Shown piece by piece: positions 1 to 9,939 of a DNA stretch of 64,000 bases. The notes below the pieces were generated by a model. That model searched no databases and was not told the DNA's origin. It saw nothing but the letters and a program-made list of their open reading frames with translations. The translations under genes and the position numbers were made by a program. This DNA is from Methylobacter sp. (GTDB lineage Bacteria; Pseudomonadota; Gammaproteobacteria; Methylococcales; Methylomonadaceae): NCBI GenBank assembly GCA_028716975.1, contig JAQUOU010000007.1:1-64000 (forward strand), written 5' to 3'. The first letter of the stretch is position 1. The number at the start of each line of letters is the position of its first letter.

Positions 1-62
1 TCCGCCAAAAGGCGGAATTTAACCCCCTTCGGGGCGAATATAACCGGCTAAAACCGGTTTTT
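1..62 (+). terminator. cluster of stem-loops ending in a T tract
   Basis: Three short hairpins follow one another: TCCGCC/GGCGGA (1-16), CCCC-TTC-GGGG (24-34) and AACCGG/CCGGTT (42-59), the last running into five T. The last has the shape of a Rho-independent terminator for a plus-strand gene that would lie left of the window; that gene is not visible. Confidence 0.5.
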
Positions 63-546
63 GAGGCCTAATCAGACTTCCAGACCGCCCGGCGCTTCGA
101 AAAATGGCGCCGAAACCGAAGGTATATGGGCAAATTTCAACAGCCTGTTAAGCCTTTAAATTTTAAATGAGTCATTAAGTCCTCCTTAGGACAGAGTTAT
201 TATTGTAAAAAGCATGGCATTGGAAAGTGTGACTTATTAACATCACGCAAAACAATGAGCACTGTTCATGCCATGTTTAATTTTTTTTTCGTATATTCTG
301 GATAAAAAGGATCCGCCTTAAAACTTAAGGCCATTTAATTTAGTTTATTGAAAACAAGGCAAGAGCGTGTAATTCTCCGATATTAATTAATAGTTGTGGA
401 ATTTTTCAAGTAACCCAAAACCGGCACTGATAAGAAAATGCTGACAAATTTTCTCTGTTTCTTAGCCTGTGATTAAAAAAGTGTGTCATATGCCGCAGTC
501 AAAGTTTGTCATATGCCACACTTTTTCAGCGCATAGCAAGGAAATG
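63..546. other. intergenic region without a recognisable gene
   Basis: AT-rich, stop-rich in all frames and without a credible reading frame. The only structure seen is the 476-526 stem-loop, listed separately. No promoter was assigned. Confidence 0.6.
476..526. terminator. stem-loop with T tract and internal CATATG direct repeats
   Basis: The arms AAAAAGTGTG (476-485) and CACACTTTTT (517-526) are perfectly complementary over 10 bp. The loop carries a near-direct repeat, TGTCATATGCC-x-CA at 484-497 and 507-520. A-run on one side and T-run on the other make it usable as a terminator in either direction; an operator function for the repeated CATATG is also possible. Neither flanking gene is clear. 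Confidence 0.4.
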
Positions 547-829
547 CTTAAGTGAGGGTGTGATTAAAAGTGCGGTTTAAGCTCCAACACAGGCTTGACC
601 TTTCGTCCTGAGCCCTTCGGCCATACTCAGAGGAAAGCCTTGTCGAAGGATGATCGGTAAAGCCGTCCATGGTTCGACAAGCTCACCACGAACGGACTTA
701 ACTAGGCCCTTCTGAGCGTAGACTAAGGGTTCACCAGGAACGGCTTAACCTGCCGCCCTACATGAAATGGGCGTAAAGCTATCTGTAAGTGTAGTGGGTT
801 AAACCGCACTTTTAATCACATCCCTTAAG
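547..829. mobile_element. MITE-like element with 22-bp perfect terminal inverted repeats
   Basis: Positions 559-580 are the exact reverse complement of 799-820 (22 bp), and the match extends imperfectly to the outer ends (547-558 and 821-829, both ending in CTTAAG/CTTAAG). The interior has no reading frame. It holds copies of the dispersed palindromic repeat seen elsewhere in the window: a GGTTCGACAAGCTCACCACG motif at 671-690 and a GAGCGTAGACTAAGGG motif at about 715-730. No clear target-site duplication was seen. Inferred to be a non-autonomous inverted-repeat element. Confidence 0.55.
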
Positions 830-1076
830 TGATGATAAGTTTGGCTCAGTGTCTTGCAACTTTTATAGCATGAAGCCGCAGGAGCCAACTCCAGGCTGTC
901 CTGAAAAACAAAAAATACAATATTGCATCCGTACCGTTGGCACAAACTTTACGGCTAACCTTATTAATATCGCCGTAGAATTGCTTTATACGTTTTGCTT
1001 CAACAAAGAAAAGTTACTTTTCATCTTCGGCATTGATGCCTGGAAGTCAGGTTACTAAATTCGCAGGTAAGCCCGC

Positions 1077-1823
1077 TTATTTTGACCAACCAGGAATTCC
1101 CAAATGCGCATCAATGTCCGCAGCCGAAGGCGTCACAGTCACCTCAATGCCGGCGCCGCAGCTTGGGTTTAAAGGATTATTGATCAAATCACGGTTCACC
1201 TGCAAGACTGGCGGCTCACCCACCCCGTCAACGCCGGCAGCCGTGCCTAATACAGCATATTGGGAACCATTATCGGGTATCCATAAGTTCACTTTTTCTG
1301 CTTAAATGGTAGGCCGTTTAAGTACACAAATATCTGCAATAGCCACCTCGATATTCAGCTTTTTAACACATGAAGCCGTAACAAAATTAGGCGCAGTAAA
1401 AGCAAAAGGCACGCGTCCTTGCAACTCGGTTGCAAGCCGCCCTGCTCTACCATAAAATCCTGTAACATTATTCAACGCATCATATTTTTCCTTCTGTATC
1501 AGGAAGATATCCCTATTTTGTATGCCGTCGACCAAACCCGCGAGAGTGCCTTGCTCTATAACTTCGGATAAATTAGTGATAGTGCTTCCGTCAGAAGTAG
1601 AAAGTTCAGGATTGTCAACCGGGAATACGACGCTTTGAGCGATTACCGGCTTATCCGACGCTTCGCAAGCGTGGCCGATTTTTATGGCATTATCGTCCGT
1701 TGTTCCCTCCAGCGCCTGACTTTTGATTTGGTCATGTGCCAACGCGGCGTTACTGATGAAAAAGGCCGTGAATGACAGGATAAAAACAGAACATTTAATA
1801 AAATTCATGACTCTTGATAACAT
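1077..1823 (-). pseudogene. secreted protein gene interrupted by an in-frame stop codon
   Basis: The frame starts at 1823 with a good ribosome site (GGGAG about 8 nt upstream) and encodes a signal peptide ending near ALA-HD, then a mature domain with Cys residues. A TAA at 1304-1302 ends it after 173 residues. The same frame continues without any other stop to 1077: AEKVNLWIPDNG through DIDAHLGIPGWSK, 74 residues that look fully protein-like. Together they would make about 248 residues. Either a recent nonsense mutation, a sequencing error, or stop readthrough. The family was not recognised; secretion to the periplasm or outside is inferred from the signal peptide only. Confidence 0.55.
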
Positions 1824-2235
1824 TTCATATCTCCCAAAGCATTGTGATAGTTGGTTTACTGGATCTTAATAATTATTCCTGTGAGTATTGCAGAAGCAAC
1901 TCGAGCCATCGCTGGTACTTTAGCTTTTTGGGTTAAACACAGAAAATTAACAATGTAGTGATTGGAAACTGAATCACTGAATGGATTTATAGCATCACTC
2001 ATGCCATGTTTCATAAGCATTACACGACTTTCCGGATTTTTCTCCACCTCACAACTCAACCTCCTCTCTTTAAGTGCAAATAATATTGTTAATGGCACGT
2101 TAATATTTATTTACGAATATATTTCCCTAACAGACAAATTAACACTCCTGCACAAGCCGAGAGGGGATAGTTGAAATACAAGACAAGGCATCTATACTTT
2201 AAGTATATAGATATAGATTAAGAAGCTCCGGTAAC
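1824..2235. other. intergenic region with a short palindrome before the PilZ gene
   Basis: No convincing gene; short opposing frames at 1856-2098 and 1962-2174 overlap each other and look random. A 7-1-7 palindrome TATACTT-T-AAGTATA lies at 2193-2207, about 30 nt before the PilZ start, and could be an operator or part of the promoter. Confidence 0.4.
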
Positions 2236-2583
2236 ATGAAAACAGAAAAGCGCGGCTATCCTCGATTCAATCCCCAGGGATTAAAGGCCACTATTACTTT
2301 GGATCACCTTCCGGATGATCAACTCCGCATGAAGGGAGAAGTAATCGATATCAGTTATACCGGAATTAAAATAAAACTCGATAAACCTATCTCCGCGGGA
2401 CTGGACGGCAGAATTAAAATACAGTTAATTCTTCCTGATTCAGGTATACCGCTAACTATTAGCGGTATTATTAAACATCAGCATTTACCCGCCGAATACG
2501 GGCTGCATTATATAAACACTTCTCCTATAGACGTTCTGGATGATTTTATACTGGAATGTGTAAAAACTGCCGAATCAAAATAA
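2236..2583 (+). CDS. PilZ domain protein
   Basis: A 115-residue protein made of a single PilZ domain, the family that binds cyclic di-GMP. The N-terminal RxxxR-type motif appears as KRGYPRF (residues 5-11) and the second ligand motif as DISYTG (about residues 40-45), both in the expected order and spacing. There is no membrane segment, so a cytoplasmic c-di-GMP receptor is inferred. It stands alone, about 120 nt before gap, with no obvious operon partner. It may respond to cyclases such as the GGDEF-EAL protein at 27193-29598, but nothing in the sequence links them. Confidence 0.8.
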   Translation: MKTEKRGYPRFNPQGLKATITLDHLPDDQLRMKGEVIDISYTGIKIKLDKPISAGLDGRIKIQLILPDSGIPLTISGIIKHQHLPAEYGLHYINTSPIDVLDDFILECVKTAESK

Positions 2584-2705
2584 CAGCACTCATTTTCCAG
2601 ATCAAATGGACTAATCCATCCATATTTTGATATAGTTATAGACTATCCGCACTTAGATATGCCTGTTCATATCATTTTTCATCTCACCATTCTGGAGAAA
2701 ACTCT

Positions 2706-3719
2706 ATGCCAATTAAAGTTGCAATTAATGGTTATGGCCGTATTGGGCGTAATATTGTACGCGCCTTGTATGAAGCAGGCCGCACCAGTGAAATTCAAAT
2801 TGTTGCAATCAATGACCTGGGCGATCCTAATACCAATGCCCACTTGACTAAATACGATTCAGTGCATGGAAAATTTCCTTTTAGCGTCGAGGTTGATGGC
2901 GAGTACATCGTTATTAACGGCGATAGAATCAAAGTCTTCTCGGAAAGGGATCCATCAAAATTGCCGTGGGCCGATTTAGGTGTTGAAGTGGTTCATGAAT
3001 GTACCGGCCTGTTCACCAGCAAAGCAAAAGCTTCTGCACATATAACCGCAGGCGCAAAAAAAGTCATTATTTCCGCCCCGGGCGGTAACGATGTTGACGG
3101 AACGATCGTATTCGGCGTCAACCATAACATCCTGAAAGCATCGGATACCGTAATTTCCAACGCCTCGTGCACAACCAATTGTCTAGCGCCGCTGGTAAAG
3201 CCTTTAAACGACGCGATTGGCCTTGAAAGCGGTTTAATGACCACTATTCACTCTTATACCAACGACCAGGTTTTAACTGACGTTTACCATAGCGATTTAC
3301 GCAGGGCGCGCTCAGCCACGCAATCAATGATTCCTACTAAAACCGGAGCTGCCGCCGCAGTGGGTTTGGTATTGCCTGAACTGGCCGGAAAACTGGATGG
3401 TTTCGCGATGCGCGTGCCTACTATCAATGTCTCAGTCGTTGATTTAACTTTTCAGGCCTCCAGAGCTACAAGCAAACAAGAAATTGACGAGATCCTGACC
3501 ACAGCATCCAAAGGCTCATTAAAAGGTATCCTGGAGATCAATGATAAACCTCTGGTTTCGGTTGATTTTAATCATAACCCGGCATCATCTATTTATGAAT
3601 CTTCATTGACCAAAGTATTGAATGGCAGTTTCGTAAAAGTCCTGTCCTGGTATGATAATGAATGGGGCTTCTCAAACCGCATGCTGGATACCACCATTGC
3701 TTTAGTCAACGCAAAATAA
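2706..3719 (+). CDS. gap: glyceraldehyde-3-phosphate dehydrogenase, type I
   Basis: Converts glyceraldehyde 3-phosphate, phosphate and NAD to 1,3-bisphosphoglycerate. The 337-residue protein has the NAD-binding start [13 protein letters not shown], the catalytic cysteine motif SCTTNC near residue 155, and the C-terminal [11 protein letters not shown] signature. The start follows GGAGAAAACTCT, a usable ribosome site. pyk begins only 17 nt after the stop, so the two glycolytic genes are probably cotranscribed. In a methanotroph this step belongs to the lower part of the RuMP/EMP route. Confidence 0.95.
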   Translation: MPIKVAINGYGRIGRNIVRALYEAGRTSEIQIVAINDLGDPNTNAHLTKYDSVHGKFPFSVEVDGEYIVINGDRIKVFSERDPSKLPWADLGVEVVHECTGLFTSKAKASAHITAGAKKVIISAPGGNDVDGTIVFGVNHNILKASDTVISNASCTTNCLAPLVKPLNDAIGLESGLMTTIHSYTNDQVLTDVYHSDLRRARSATQSMIPTKTGAAAAVGLVLPELAGKLDGFAMRVPTINVSVVDLTFQASRATSKQEIDEILTTASKGSLKGILEINDKPLVSVDFNHNPASSIYESSLTKVLNGSFVKVLSWYDNEWGFSNRMLDTTIALVNAK

Positions 3720-3736
3720 CGGATTTAATACTCATA

Positions 3737-5182
3737 ATGTTAAGAAGAACCAAAATTTTAGCCACCCTCGGTCCTGCCACGGATAAACCCGGTGTACTCG
3801 AAGGCTTGTATAAAGCGGGTATAGACGTGGTTCGCATGAATTTTTCCCATGGTTCTGCTGAAGATCATATCCACCGGGCTAAACTCATACGCGAACTAAG
3901 CATAAAAACCGGAAGGCGCGTAGGTATTCTTGCTGACCTGCAAGGTCCGAAAATACGCATTGCCCGCTTCAAGGATACCAAAGTATGGTTGCAGGAAGGG
4001 CAGAAATTTGCATTGGATATCAACCTTGACCCGACCGCGGGAGATAATACCCAGGTCGGTATTACCTACGAACCGCTGGCCAATGAAGTCAAGCCCGGCA
4101 GCAGATTGCTACTGGATGACGGCCGCATTGTCCTTGACGTCATTAATGTAGAAAATATGCGCGTTAACTGTACCGTTATCGTTGGCGGTGATCTGTCCAA
4201 TAATAAAGGTATCAACCTGCTGGGTGGCGGTCTTTCTGCCGCGGCTTTAACCGATAAGGATAAAGAAGACATTAAGACTATCGCCATAATGAATTGCGAT
4301 TATGTCGCCATATCTTTTCCGCGTTGTGCCGAAGATTTACATGAAGCGCGCCGCCTGCTTCTGGCTGCAGGCTGTCATGCGGGTATTGTTTCCAAAGTCG
4401 AGCGAGCAGAAGCTATAGTGCCTGACGTTATGGACGAAATCATCCTGGCCTCTGACGCAGTCATGGTCGCGCGAGGTGATCTTGGTGTTGAAATCGGCGA
4501 TGCCAATCTGCCTGCTGTACAGAAACAGCTAATCAAGCGCACCCGGGAACTCAATCGTGTGGCGATTACCGCCACGCAAATGATGGAATCAATGATTGAA
4601 AACCCGATTCCTACCCGTGCGGAAGTTTTCGACGTCGCCAATGCCATTTATGACGGCACCGATGCCATCATGTTGTCAGCAGAAACGGCATCAGGTAAAT
4701 ACCCGATCAAAGCAGTTGAGGCTATGCATCGCATCTGCGTGGAAGCAGAAAAGCAGCCGAGCGTCCGCGTCTCTGATCACCGCGTCAATATTCAGTTTGA
4801 GCGCGTCGATGAAGCCATTGCAATGTCCGCCATGTATATGGCTAATCATACCAAAATTGATGGCATTGCAGCCTTAACCGAGTCTGGATCCACTACCTTA
4901 TGGATGTCCAGAATCAGCTCAGGCATACCTATTTTTGCGTTCAGCAGCGAAGAAAAAACATTGGGTAAAGTGACTCTATACCGCGGTGTTTTCCCGGTGT
5001 ATTTCACCCACGAAGCTCAGGATCATGCTGAAGTAAACCGGGAAATCGTGAAAGAACTCAGGAAATGGAAACAAGCAAAGGATGGTGATAAATTCATCAT
5101 TACCAAAGGCGATTTGACCGGCGTAAAGGGCGGCACTAACGCCCTGAAAGTGATTACCGTCGGCCAAGGCTTAACGCCTTAA
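3737..5182 (+). CDS. pyk: pyruvate kinase
   Basis: Transfers phosphate from phosphoenolpyruvate to ADP. The 481-residue product starts [19 protein letters not shown]; a longer frame begins inside gap at 3662, but the ATG at 3737 matches the usual start of the family. Visible motifs are the RMNFSHG start of the substrate site, ADLQGPKIR, the catalytic VSKVERAEA segment, ARGDLGVEI and TQMMESM. The C-terminal allosteric domain is present. It lies directly after gap on the same strand. No strong Shine-Dalgarno is seen, which suggests translation coupled to gap. Confidence 0.95.
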   Translation: MLRRTKILATLGPATDKPGVLEGLYKAGIDVVRMNFSHGSAEDHIHRAKLIRELSIKTGRRVGILADLQGPKIRIARFKDTKVWLQEGQKFALDINLDPTAGDNTQVGITYEPLANEVKPGSRLLLDDGRIVLDVINVENMRVNCTVIVGGDLSNNKGINLLGGGLSAAALTDKDKEDIKTIAIMNCDYVAISFPRCAEDLHEARRLLLAAGCHAGIVSKVERAEAIVPDVMDEIILASDAVMVARGDLGVEIGDANLPAVQKQLIKRTRELNRVAITATQMMESMIENPIPTRAEVFDVANAIYDGTDAIMLSAETASGKYPIKAVEAMHRICVEAEKQPSVRVSDHRVNIQFERVDEAIAMSAMYMANHTKIDGIAALTESGSTTLWMSRISSGIPIFAFSSEEKTLGKVTLYRGVFPVYFTHEAQDHAEVNREIVKELRKWKQAKDGDKFIITKGDLTGVKGGTNALKVITVGQGLTP

Positions 5183-5204
5183 GGGTGTTCTGACGATATC
5201 CTTC

Positions 5205-5330
5205 CCAAGGCCCAGAACGAACGGTAAGCTTGTCGAACTGTCGAACCATAAACCTAAAAACCGCAGCTGGAGTGTGTGAAAGCCGTTCGTGCTGAGCCAG
5301 TCGAAGCATGAACGGCTTTCACAAGCTCAC
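5205..5330. repeat. dispersed palindromic repeat, copy between pyk and the LysR gene
   Basis: Arms GTGAAAGCCGTTCGTGCT (5276-5293) and AGCATGAACGGCTTTCAC (5305-5322) pair over 18 bp with one mismatch. An upstream fragment, CTTGTCGAACTGTCGAACCAT, belongs to the same repeat family found at 600-745, 22558-22666, 42617-42750 and 54190-54345. It sits between convergent genes and could stop transcription from both sides, but has no T tract. Confidence 0.6.
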
Positions 5331-5398
5331 CCATTTTATGAGCATACCCAAATTCCGCATTCAGGCTTCGGCCTGAATGCCAATAAAGCTGAAAGTTC

Positions 5399-6304
5399 TC
5401 AGGGCAGTCTTACATACCGAAACTTTTCTTTACGCACAAACTGCTCAAACGCCGTTCCTACGGCCGACAAGCGTTTTCCTTCCCTACGCACCATATACCA
5501 TGTCCTCACCAAAGGGAAAAATTGAACATTAAGAATTATCAAACGGCCCGTATTGACTTCGATATCAATCGTATGCTGTGAAACAATTCCTAACCCCAGG
5601 CCTTCTTCTACACCCAGCTTGATGGCGCCGTTATTATTCAACTCCATATTGGTTGGGATTTTTATGCCATTTTCAGCAAAGAAACGCTCGGCTGAAGACC
5701 GGGTTCCTGAGCCTTGCTCGCGAATTAAAAATTTTTCATTTTTTAATTCATTAAGTAGGATATTTTTTTGGTCTTTTAAATGATGATAAGGAGAAGCAAT
5801 GACTACTAAAGGATTCTCCAACAGCGGCTCTAATATCAGGCCCAGACCTTCAGGCGGCCTGCCCATTAACACAACATCTGTTTCATTATTTTCCAATAGC
5901 TGAATCAATCCCTTATGATTGGTTACTTTCAGGTTAATATTGACTCTCGGATATTTCTTACAAAAACCCGCCAACAAACGGATGGCGAAATATTGAACCG
6001 TACTGGCTACAGCAACCAGCAAACGTCCCCCTTCCGGCCACTTGATTTCATCAAAGATAACTTCAGCTTCATACAGCCTGGAAGTAATTTCCCGGCTCAA
6101 ACGGTACATTTCCTCTCCGGCTTCGGTTAAATATATTTTACGTCCCAGCCTTTCAAACAAGGGCAGACCGGCTATGTCTTCAAACTGCTTAATTTGCATT
6201 GATACGGCCGGCTGTGTCAAAAAAAGCTCGGCTGCAGCCTTGGTAAAACTTAAATGCCGCGCCACCATTTCAAAAACTTGTAACTGCCTGATCGTTACAT
6301 TCAT
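5399..6304 (-). CDS. LysR-type regulator, CbbR-like
   Basis: A 301-residue LysR-family transcription factor. The start at 6304 (MNVTIRQLQVFEMVARH) is preceded by TAGGAG at 6-7 nt and is preferred over the ATG five codons upstream. The N-terminal helix-turn-helix runs about residues 3-62 (FTKAAAELFLTQPAVSMQIK); the periplasmic-binding-like effector domain follows. The sequence resembles CbbR/CfxR, which control carbon-fixation genes, but no RuBisCO gene is in the window. Its targets could be the convergent gap-pyk genes or unlinked ones; that is inference. Confidence 0.85.
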   Translation of the reverse strand: MNVTIRQLQVFEMVARHLSFTKAAAELFLTQPAVSMQIKQFEDIAGLPLFERLGRKIYLTEAGEEMYRLSREITSRLYEAEVIFDEIKWPEGGRLLVAVASTVQYFAIRLLAGFCKKYPRVNINLKVTNHKGLIQLLENNETDVVLMGRPPEGLGLILEPLLENPLVVIASPYHHLKDQKNILLNELKNEKFLIREQGSGTRSSAERFFAENGIKIPTNMELNNNGAIKLGVEEGLGLGIVSQHTIDIEVNTGRLIILNVQFFPLVRTWYMVRREGKRLSAVGTAFEQFVRKEKFRYVRLP

Positions 6305-6426
6305 AAAAACTCCTACCAAACCGCGGGTCAGGTTCTTTTACTTAAGCTATATTAATCGACCTTTATAATTTAATTTATCCGGCATACTGAAAAATTTATA
6401 GCGTTAGCGTTATAAAAAAGCAGCCT

Positions 6427-8598
6427 TTATAACGCCTCCAGTTGAGCATAGGTCAGCATCAACCACTTCACGCCTGCTTGTTTAAAATTAATCTGAACTC
6501 GTTCATGGGCGCCTTCACCTTCCACTTGCAGCACTACCCCTTCACCAAACTTGGAATGGCTAACCGTTTGTCCCAGTTTATATTTACCCGTCGTCTGTAA
6601 AGATGAAGATTTTGGTTTTACTGCGGTAACCGGACGGCTCACATTTGCGCGTATTCTGACCTCCTGAATAAACTCGGCAGGAATTTCGCGAAGGAACCTC
6701 GATGGTCTCGGATAACTTTCCCGCCCATATAAACGCCTGGATTCTGCATAGGTCAGGTGTAATTGCAGCATGGCCCGGGTCATGCCTACATAACAAAGCC
6801 TGCGTTCCTCCTCCAATCGCCCTGCATCATCAACGGACTGTAGAGACGGAAATAGGCCTTCTTCCATACCAACCAGAAAAACCAGCTTGAACTCCAGGCC
6901 TTTAGCCGAATGCAAAGTCATCAGTTGCACGCAATCATCAAAATCATCGCCTTGCATCTCTCCCGCTTCCAGCGCGGCATGAGCCAGGAACATATCCAGT
7001 TCATTGAGATTTTCTTCACTTTCCTGAGCGCTGGTAAAATCAAAAAGACGCGCCGCATTGACCAGCTCTTCCAGGTTTTCTACTTTTTCCTCACCCTTTT
7101 CCACCTTTTCCTTTTTATAGAGTTCAAGCAGTCCGGTTTTTTCTACAACCAGCTTTACCTTTTCATGAAGCTCCAGGTCTTCCGATTGCTCGGCAAGCCG
7201 TTTAATCAGATTTAAAAAGCCTGTCAAGGCATTACTTGCACGGGCCGGCAGGCGCCCCTGATTAATCAGCACAATAGCGGCCGCCCACAAAGAAATACTG
7301 TGTTCACGCGCAATATTGCGAATATCTTCTATTGTTTTAGCCCCTATGCCCCGCGTGGGTGTGTTAATCACCCGCTCGAATGAAGCATCATCATTACGGT
7401 TGGACATTAGCCGCAGATAGGCTAAAGCATTTTTAATTTCCGCCCGCTCGAAGAACCGCAAACCGCCATAAACCCGGTAAGGCGTGCCCGTTGCCATCAA
7501 TTTTTCTTCAAACTGCCGGGACTGTGCATTGGATCGGTATAAGATAGCGGCATCGTTGCGGGAGCCTCCTTCATTCACCCACGCTCTGATGCGCTCCACG
7601 ACAAAATAGGCTTCGTCCTGCTCATTAAATGCCGTATACAACGAAATCAGGTCGCCATTACCGGAATCAGTCCATAACTCCTTACCCATACGGCCATCAT
7701 TCATGCTGATGACTTTATTAGCCGCTTTAAGGATATTGCCGGTCGAACGGTAGTTCTGCTCCAGTTTTATGACCTGGTGGTTCGGGTAATTTTTTTGAAA
7801 ACTGTAGATATTCTCTATTTTCGCCCCACGCCAGCCATAAATGGATTGATCGTCATCACCGACCACAAATAAATTATCTTTACCGTCAGTCAGAAGCCGC
7901 AGCCAGGCATATTGAATGGTATTGGTATCCTGAAACTCATCAACATGAACCTGCCTGAAACGCTGCTGGTAAAACTCCAGCACATCGGGATTATCCCGGA
8001 ACAGTTCATGCACCCTCAGCAGTAGTTCAGCAAAATCAACCAAGCCGGAACGGTCGCACAAATCCTCATAAGTTCGGTAAATCGAGATCATTTGCCGCTG
8101 ATACATGTCGCCAGAATCGGCCATATGCCGGGCTCTGACGCCCTCGTCTTTCTGCGCATTGATATACCATTGCAGTTGCCGTGGCGGCCATTTCGCATCA
8201 TCAAGATTGAGCGTATTTAAGAGTCTTTTGATAACCCTTAACTGATCGCCTGAATCCATTACCTGAAAAGTTTCCGGTAATTTGGCTTGTTTGGCATGCC
8301 GCCTTAGCAAGCGGTGCGCCAGGCCGTGAAAAGTCCCTATCCACAAAGTATGAGCAGGAATTCCCAGCAAATCTTCAATTCTGCCGCGCATTTCCTTCGC
8401 CGCTTTATTGGTAAATGTGACTGCCAGGATACTATGCGCAGACACACCTTCCACCTGAATCTGCCAGGCAATGCGATGCACTAATACACGGGTTTTACCG
8501 CTGCCGGCGCCCGCCAAAACCAGCATAGCTTGAGAGGGAGCCGTTACTGCCCGGCGCTGGGCATCATTTAAAGGATCTATAATTTTTGTAATATCCAT
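6427..8598 (-). CDS. uvrD: DNA helicase II
   Basis: Superfamily 1 3'-5' helicase for nucleotide excision and mismatch repair. The 723-residue product starts at MDITKIIDPLNDAQ (8598); the upstream in-frame codons do not match the family. All helicase motifs are visible: Walker A AGAGSGKTRV near residue 32, motif II VDEFQDTN, motif III GDDDQSIYGWRGA, motif IV QNYRST, motif V LHSAKGLEF and motif VI YVGMTRA. The C-terminal tail (KYKLGQTVSHSKFGEG to the end) is the Tudor-like domain of UvrD/PcrA that contacts RNA polymerase in homologues. Length matches E. coli UvrD (720). Confidence 0.93.
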   Translation of the reverse strand: MDITKIIDPLNDAQRRAVTAPSQAMLVLAGAGSGKTRVLVHRIAWQIQVEGVSAHSILAVTFTNKAAKEMRGRIEDLLGIPAHTLWIGTFHGLAHRLLRRHAKQAKLPETFQVMDSGDQLRVIKRLLNTLNLDDAKWPPRQLQWYINAQKDEGVRARHMADSGDMYQRQMISIYRTYEDLCDRSGLVDFAELLLRVHELFRDNPDVLEFYQQRFRQVHVDEFQDTNTIQYAWLRLLTDGKDNLFVVGDDDQSIYGWRGAKIENIYSFQKNYPNHQVIKLEQNYRSTGNILKAANKVISMNDGRMGKELWTDSGNGDLISLYTAFNEQDEAYFVVERIRAWVNEGGSRNDAAILYRSNAQSRQFEEKLMATGTPYRVYGGLRFFERAEIKNALAYLRLMSNRNDDASFERVINTPTRGIGAKTIEDIRNIAREHSISLWAAAIVLINQGRLPARASNALTGFLNLIKRLAEQSEDLELHEKVKLVVEKTGLLELYKKEKVEKGEEKVENLEELVNAARLFDFTSAQESEENLNELDMFLAHAALEAGEMQGDDFDDCVQLMTLHSAKGLEFKLVFLVGMEEGLFPSLQSVDDAGRLEEERRLCYVGMTRAMLQLHLTYAESRRLYGRESYPRPSRFLREIPAEFIQEVRIRANVSRPVTAVKPKSSSLQTTGKYKLGQTVSHSKFGEGVVLQVEGEGAHERVQINFKQAGVKWLMLTYAQLEAL

Positions 8599-8689
8599 GT
8601 TAACTCTTGCACATTTTTGGGAGCTGTGTATATTGCTTAAGCTCTGTAGTAGCAATCTGAACCATTGCTTTGCTTAAGATAATAAGTAT

Positions 8690-8752
8690 TATTCAGCGCA
8701 ATGCGCCAAAGCCTTATCCCGAAATGAGAAGGGACCGTTTTCGCGCTGAATA
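8690..8752. repeat. inverted repeat upstream of uvrD and the DUF2892 gene
   Basis: TATTCAGCGC (8690-8699) is the exact reverse complement of GCGCTGAATA (8743-8752). The 43-nt loop has no gene. It lies in the divergent control region between uvrD and the small membrane protein at 8791. Function unknown. Confidence 0.4.
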
Positions 8753-8790
8753 GTTACGATAATAATAATTAAACACAGAAGGTATTCGAG

Positions 8791-9027
8791 ATGAATTTTG
8801 ACTATAAGCGTATGATTAAATTTGAACACAATCTTGGCGAGAAAGAAAAAAAATACCGTCTTTATGGCGGTGCGGCAGTCCTTGTTATCTCAATATTCAC
8901 TGCCAACATTGCTTTATTGATCATTGGCCTGGGCCTTACGGCATCAGGCTATTCCGGTTGGTGCCCGGTATATTCAGGCTTAAACAGGAATACCTCCGAT
9001 TCCGCCAGCAACCTTGAAAACAGCTAA
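8791..9027 (+). CDS. small membrane protein, DUF2892 family
   Basis: A 78-residue protein. After a charged N-terminus (FEHNLGEKEKKYRLY) come two hydrophobic stretches at about residues 28-55 and then the GYSGWCPVYSGL segment typical of DUF2892 proteins, where a Cys follows the membrane segment. The family occurs alone or fused to rhodanese domains (as in YgaP); its role is not established. A GAAGGTATTCGAG ribosome-site region precedes the start. Confidence 0.75.
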   Translation: MNFDYKRMIKFEHNLGEKEKKYRLYGGAAVLVISIFTANIALLIIGLGLTASGYSGWCPVYSGLNRNTSDSASNLENS

Positions 9028-9081
9028 TTAGAATACGCATCTTCATACAAGGCTAAAAACAAGCTTTATTAGCCTTGTTAT

Positions 9082-9519
9082 CTACTCTTCTTTACGAAAT
9101 TCACCTTCCAACACGTCTTTTTCACGGGAATTGGCCTGATGGAAATGACCTCCAGCCTGAATAAGATGATTTTCAATCACATATTGGGCTATTTTTTTAC
9201 GTACCCGCGGGATTAAACAGGCAAAGCCCAAAATATCCGTGATAAAACCCGGCGTTAACAATAAGGCTCCACCCACCAGAATAACGGGACCTTCAATGAT
9301 TTCATAAGCAGGCACAATTCCTTGCGCTAAACTCGCCTGAAATCGCTGCAGGGTCGCAAAGCCTTGCTGTTTTAATAACCAGGCGCCCAGGACTGCGGTA
9401 AAAACCACTAGAAAAATAGTTGGCAAGACACCAATAATTCCTCCAACCTGCAGCAGTAAATAAATTTCAGCAAAAGGAATAATCAGGACAAACAGAAATA
9501 TAAGCTGGAAAACTTTCAT
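9082..9519 (-). CDS. fxsA: FxsA family membrane protein
   Basis: A 145-residue inner-membrane protein of the FxsA family. The N-terminal region has strongly hydrophobic segments at about residues 4-24, 26-48 and 75-95, with the family signature LIIPFAEIYLLLQVG near the start and LLLTPGFITDILG in the middle, followed by a charged tail. FxsA was named for relieving F-plasmid exclusion of phage T7; its housekeeping role is not known. It points toward the DUF2892 gene (convergent). Confidence 0.85.
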   Translation of the reverse strand: MKVFQLIFLFVLIIPFAEIYLLLQVGGIIGVLPTIFLVVFTAVLGAWLLKQQGFATLQRFQASLAQGIVPAYEIIEGPVILVGGALLLTPGFITDILGFACLIPRVRKKIAQYVIENHLIQAGGHFHQANSREKDVLEGEFRKEE

Positions 9520-9618
9520 TTAGAACTCTCAAACGTAACCATTTATTATTAAAATTAAGGGGCATAAGCTCTGATTTCCGGGATAATATACACCCTTGAG
9601 TTTTAGTGAGGGGCAAAA

Positions 9619-9939
9619 ATGCTATCTTTCTACCAAATAATCTTCTGTACCTGCCCTGATAAGGAATCCGCAGAAAAAATCGGCCGCTCGCTCGTCGCTG
9701 ATAAATTAGCCGCCTGTGTGAATATTTTGCCGGGTATCACGTCTATTTATACCTGGAAAGAGCAGATCGAATCAACCCAGGAGCACCTGCTGCTGATTAA
9801 GTTCAATAAAGATAATTATCAGGCAATTGAAACCAGCATACGCAGCCTTCACCCTTATGAACTTCCGGAAATAATTGCCATCTCTATCGAACGGGGCCTT
9901 CCCGAATACCTGACCTGGATTGATTCATGCCACTCTTGA
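9619..9939 (+). CDS. cutA: divalent cation tolerance protein CutA
   Basis: A 106-residue CutA1-type protein, a small trimeric ferredoxin-like fold linked to copper and other divalent metal tolerance. Family features are the N-terminal FCTCPDKESAEKIGRSLV, LAACVNILPGITSIYTWK and the C-terminal HPYELPEIIAI. The last 13 nt overlap the start of dsbD, which is the frequent cutA-dsbD neighbourhood in proteobacteria and implies coupled translation. Confidence 0.93.
   Translation: MLSFYQIIFCTCPDKESAEKIGRSLVADKLAACVNILPGITSIYTWKEQIESTQEHLLLIKFNKDNYQAIETSIRSLHPYELPEIIAISIERGLPEYLTWIDSCHS

Noticed and set aside
849..1058. Plus-strand 69-codon frame
   Set aside because: No ribosome site, no family resemblance and next to repeat DNA; likely chance.
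1033..1305. Plus-strand 90-codon frame with an ATG start
   Set aside because: It lies antisense to the continuation of the secreted-protein frame (1077-1301), which is the more protein-like of the two.
1856..2174. Overlapping small frames on both strands (80 and 70 codons)
   Set aside because: They overlap each other antisense and neither has motifs, a signal peptide or a ribosome site.
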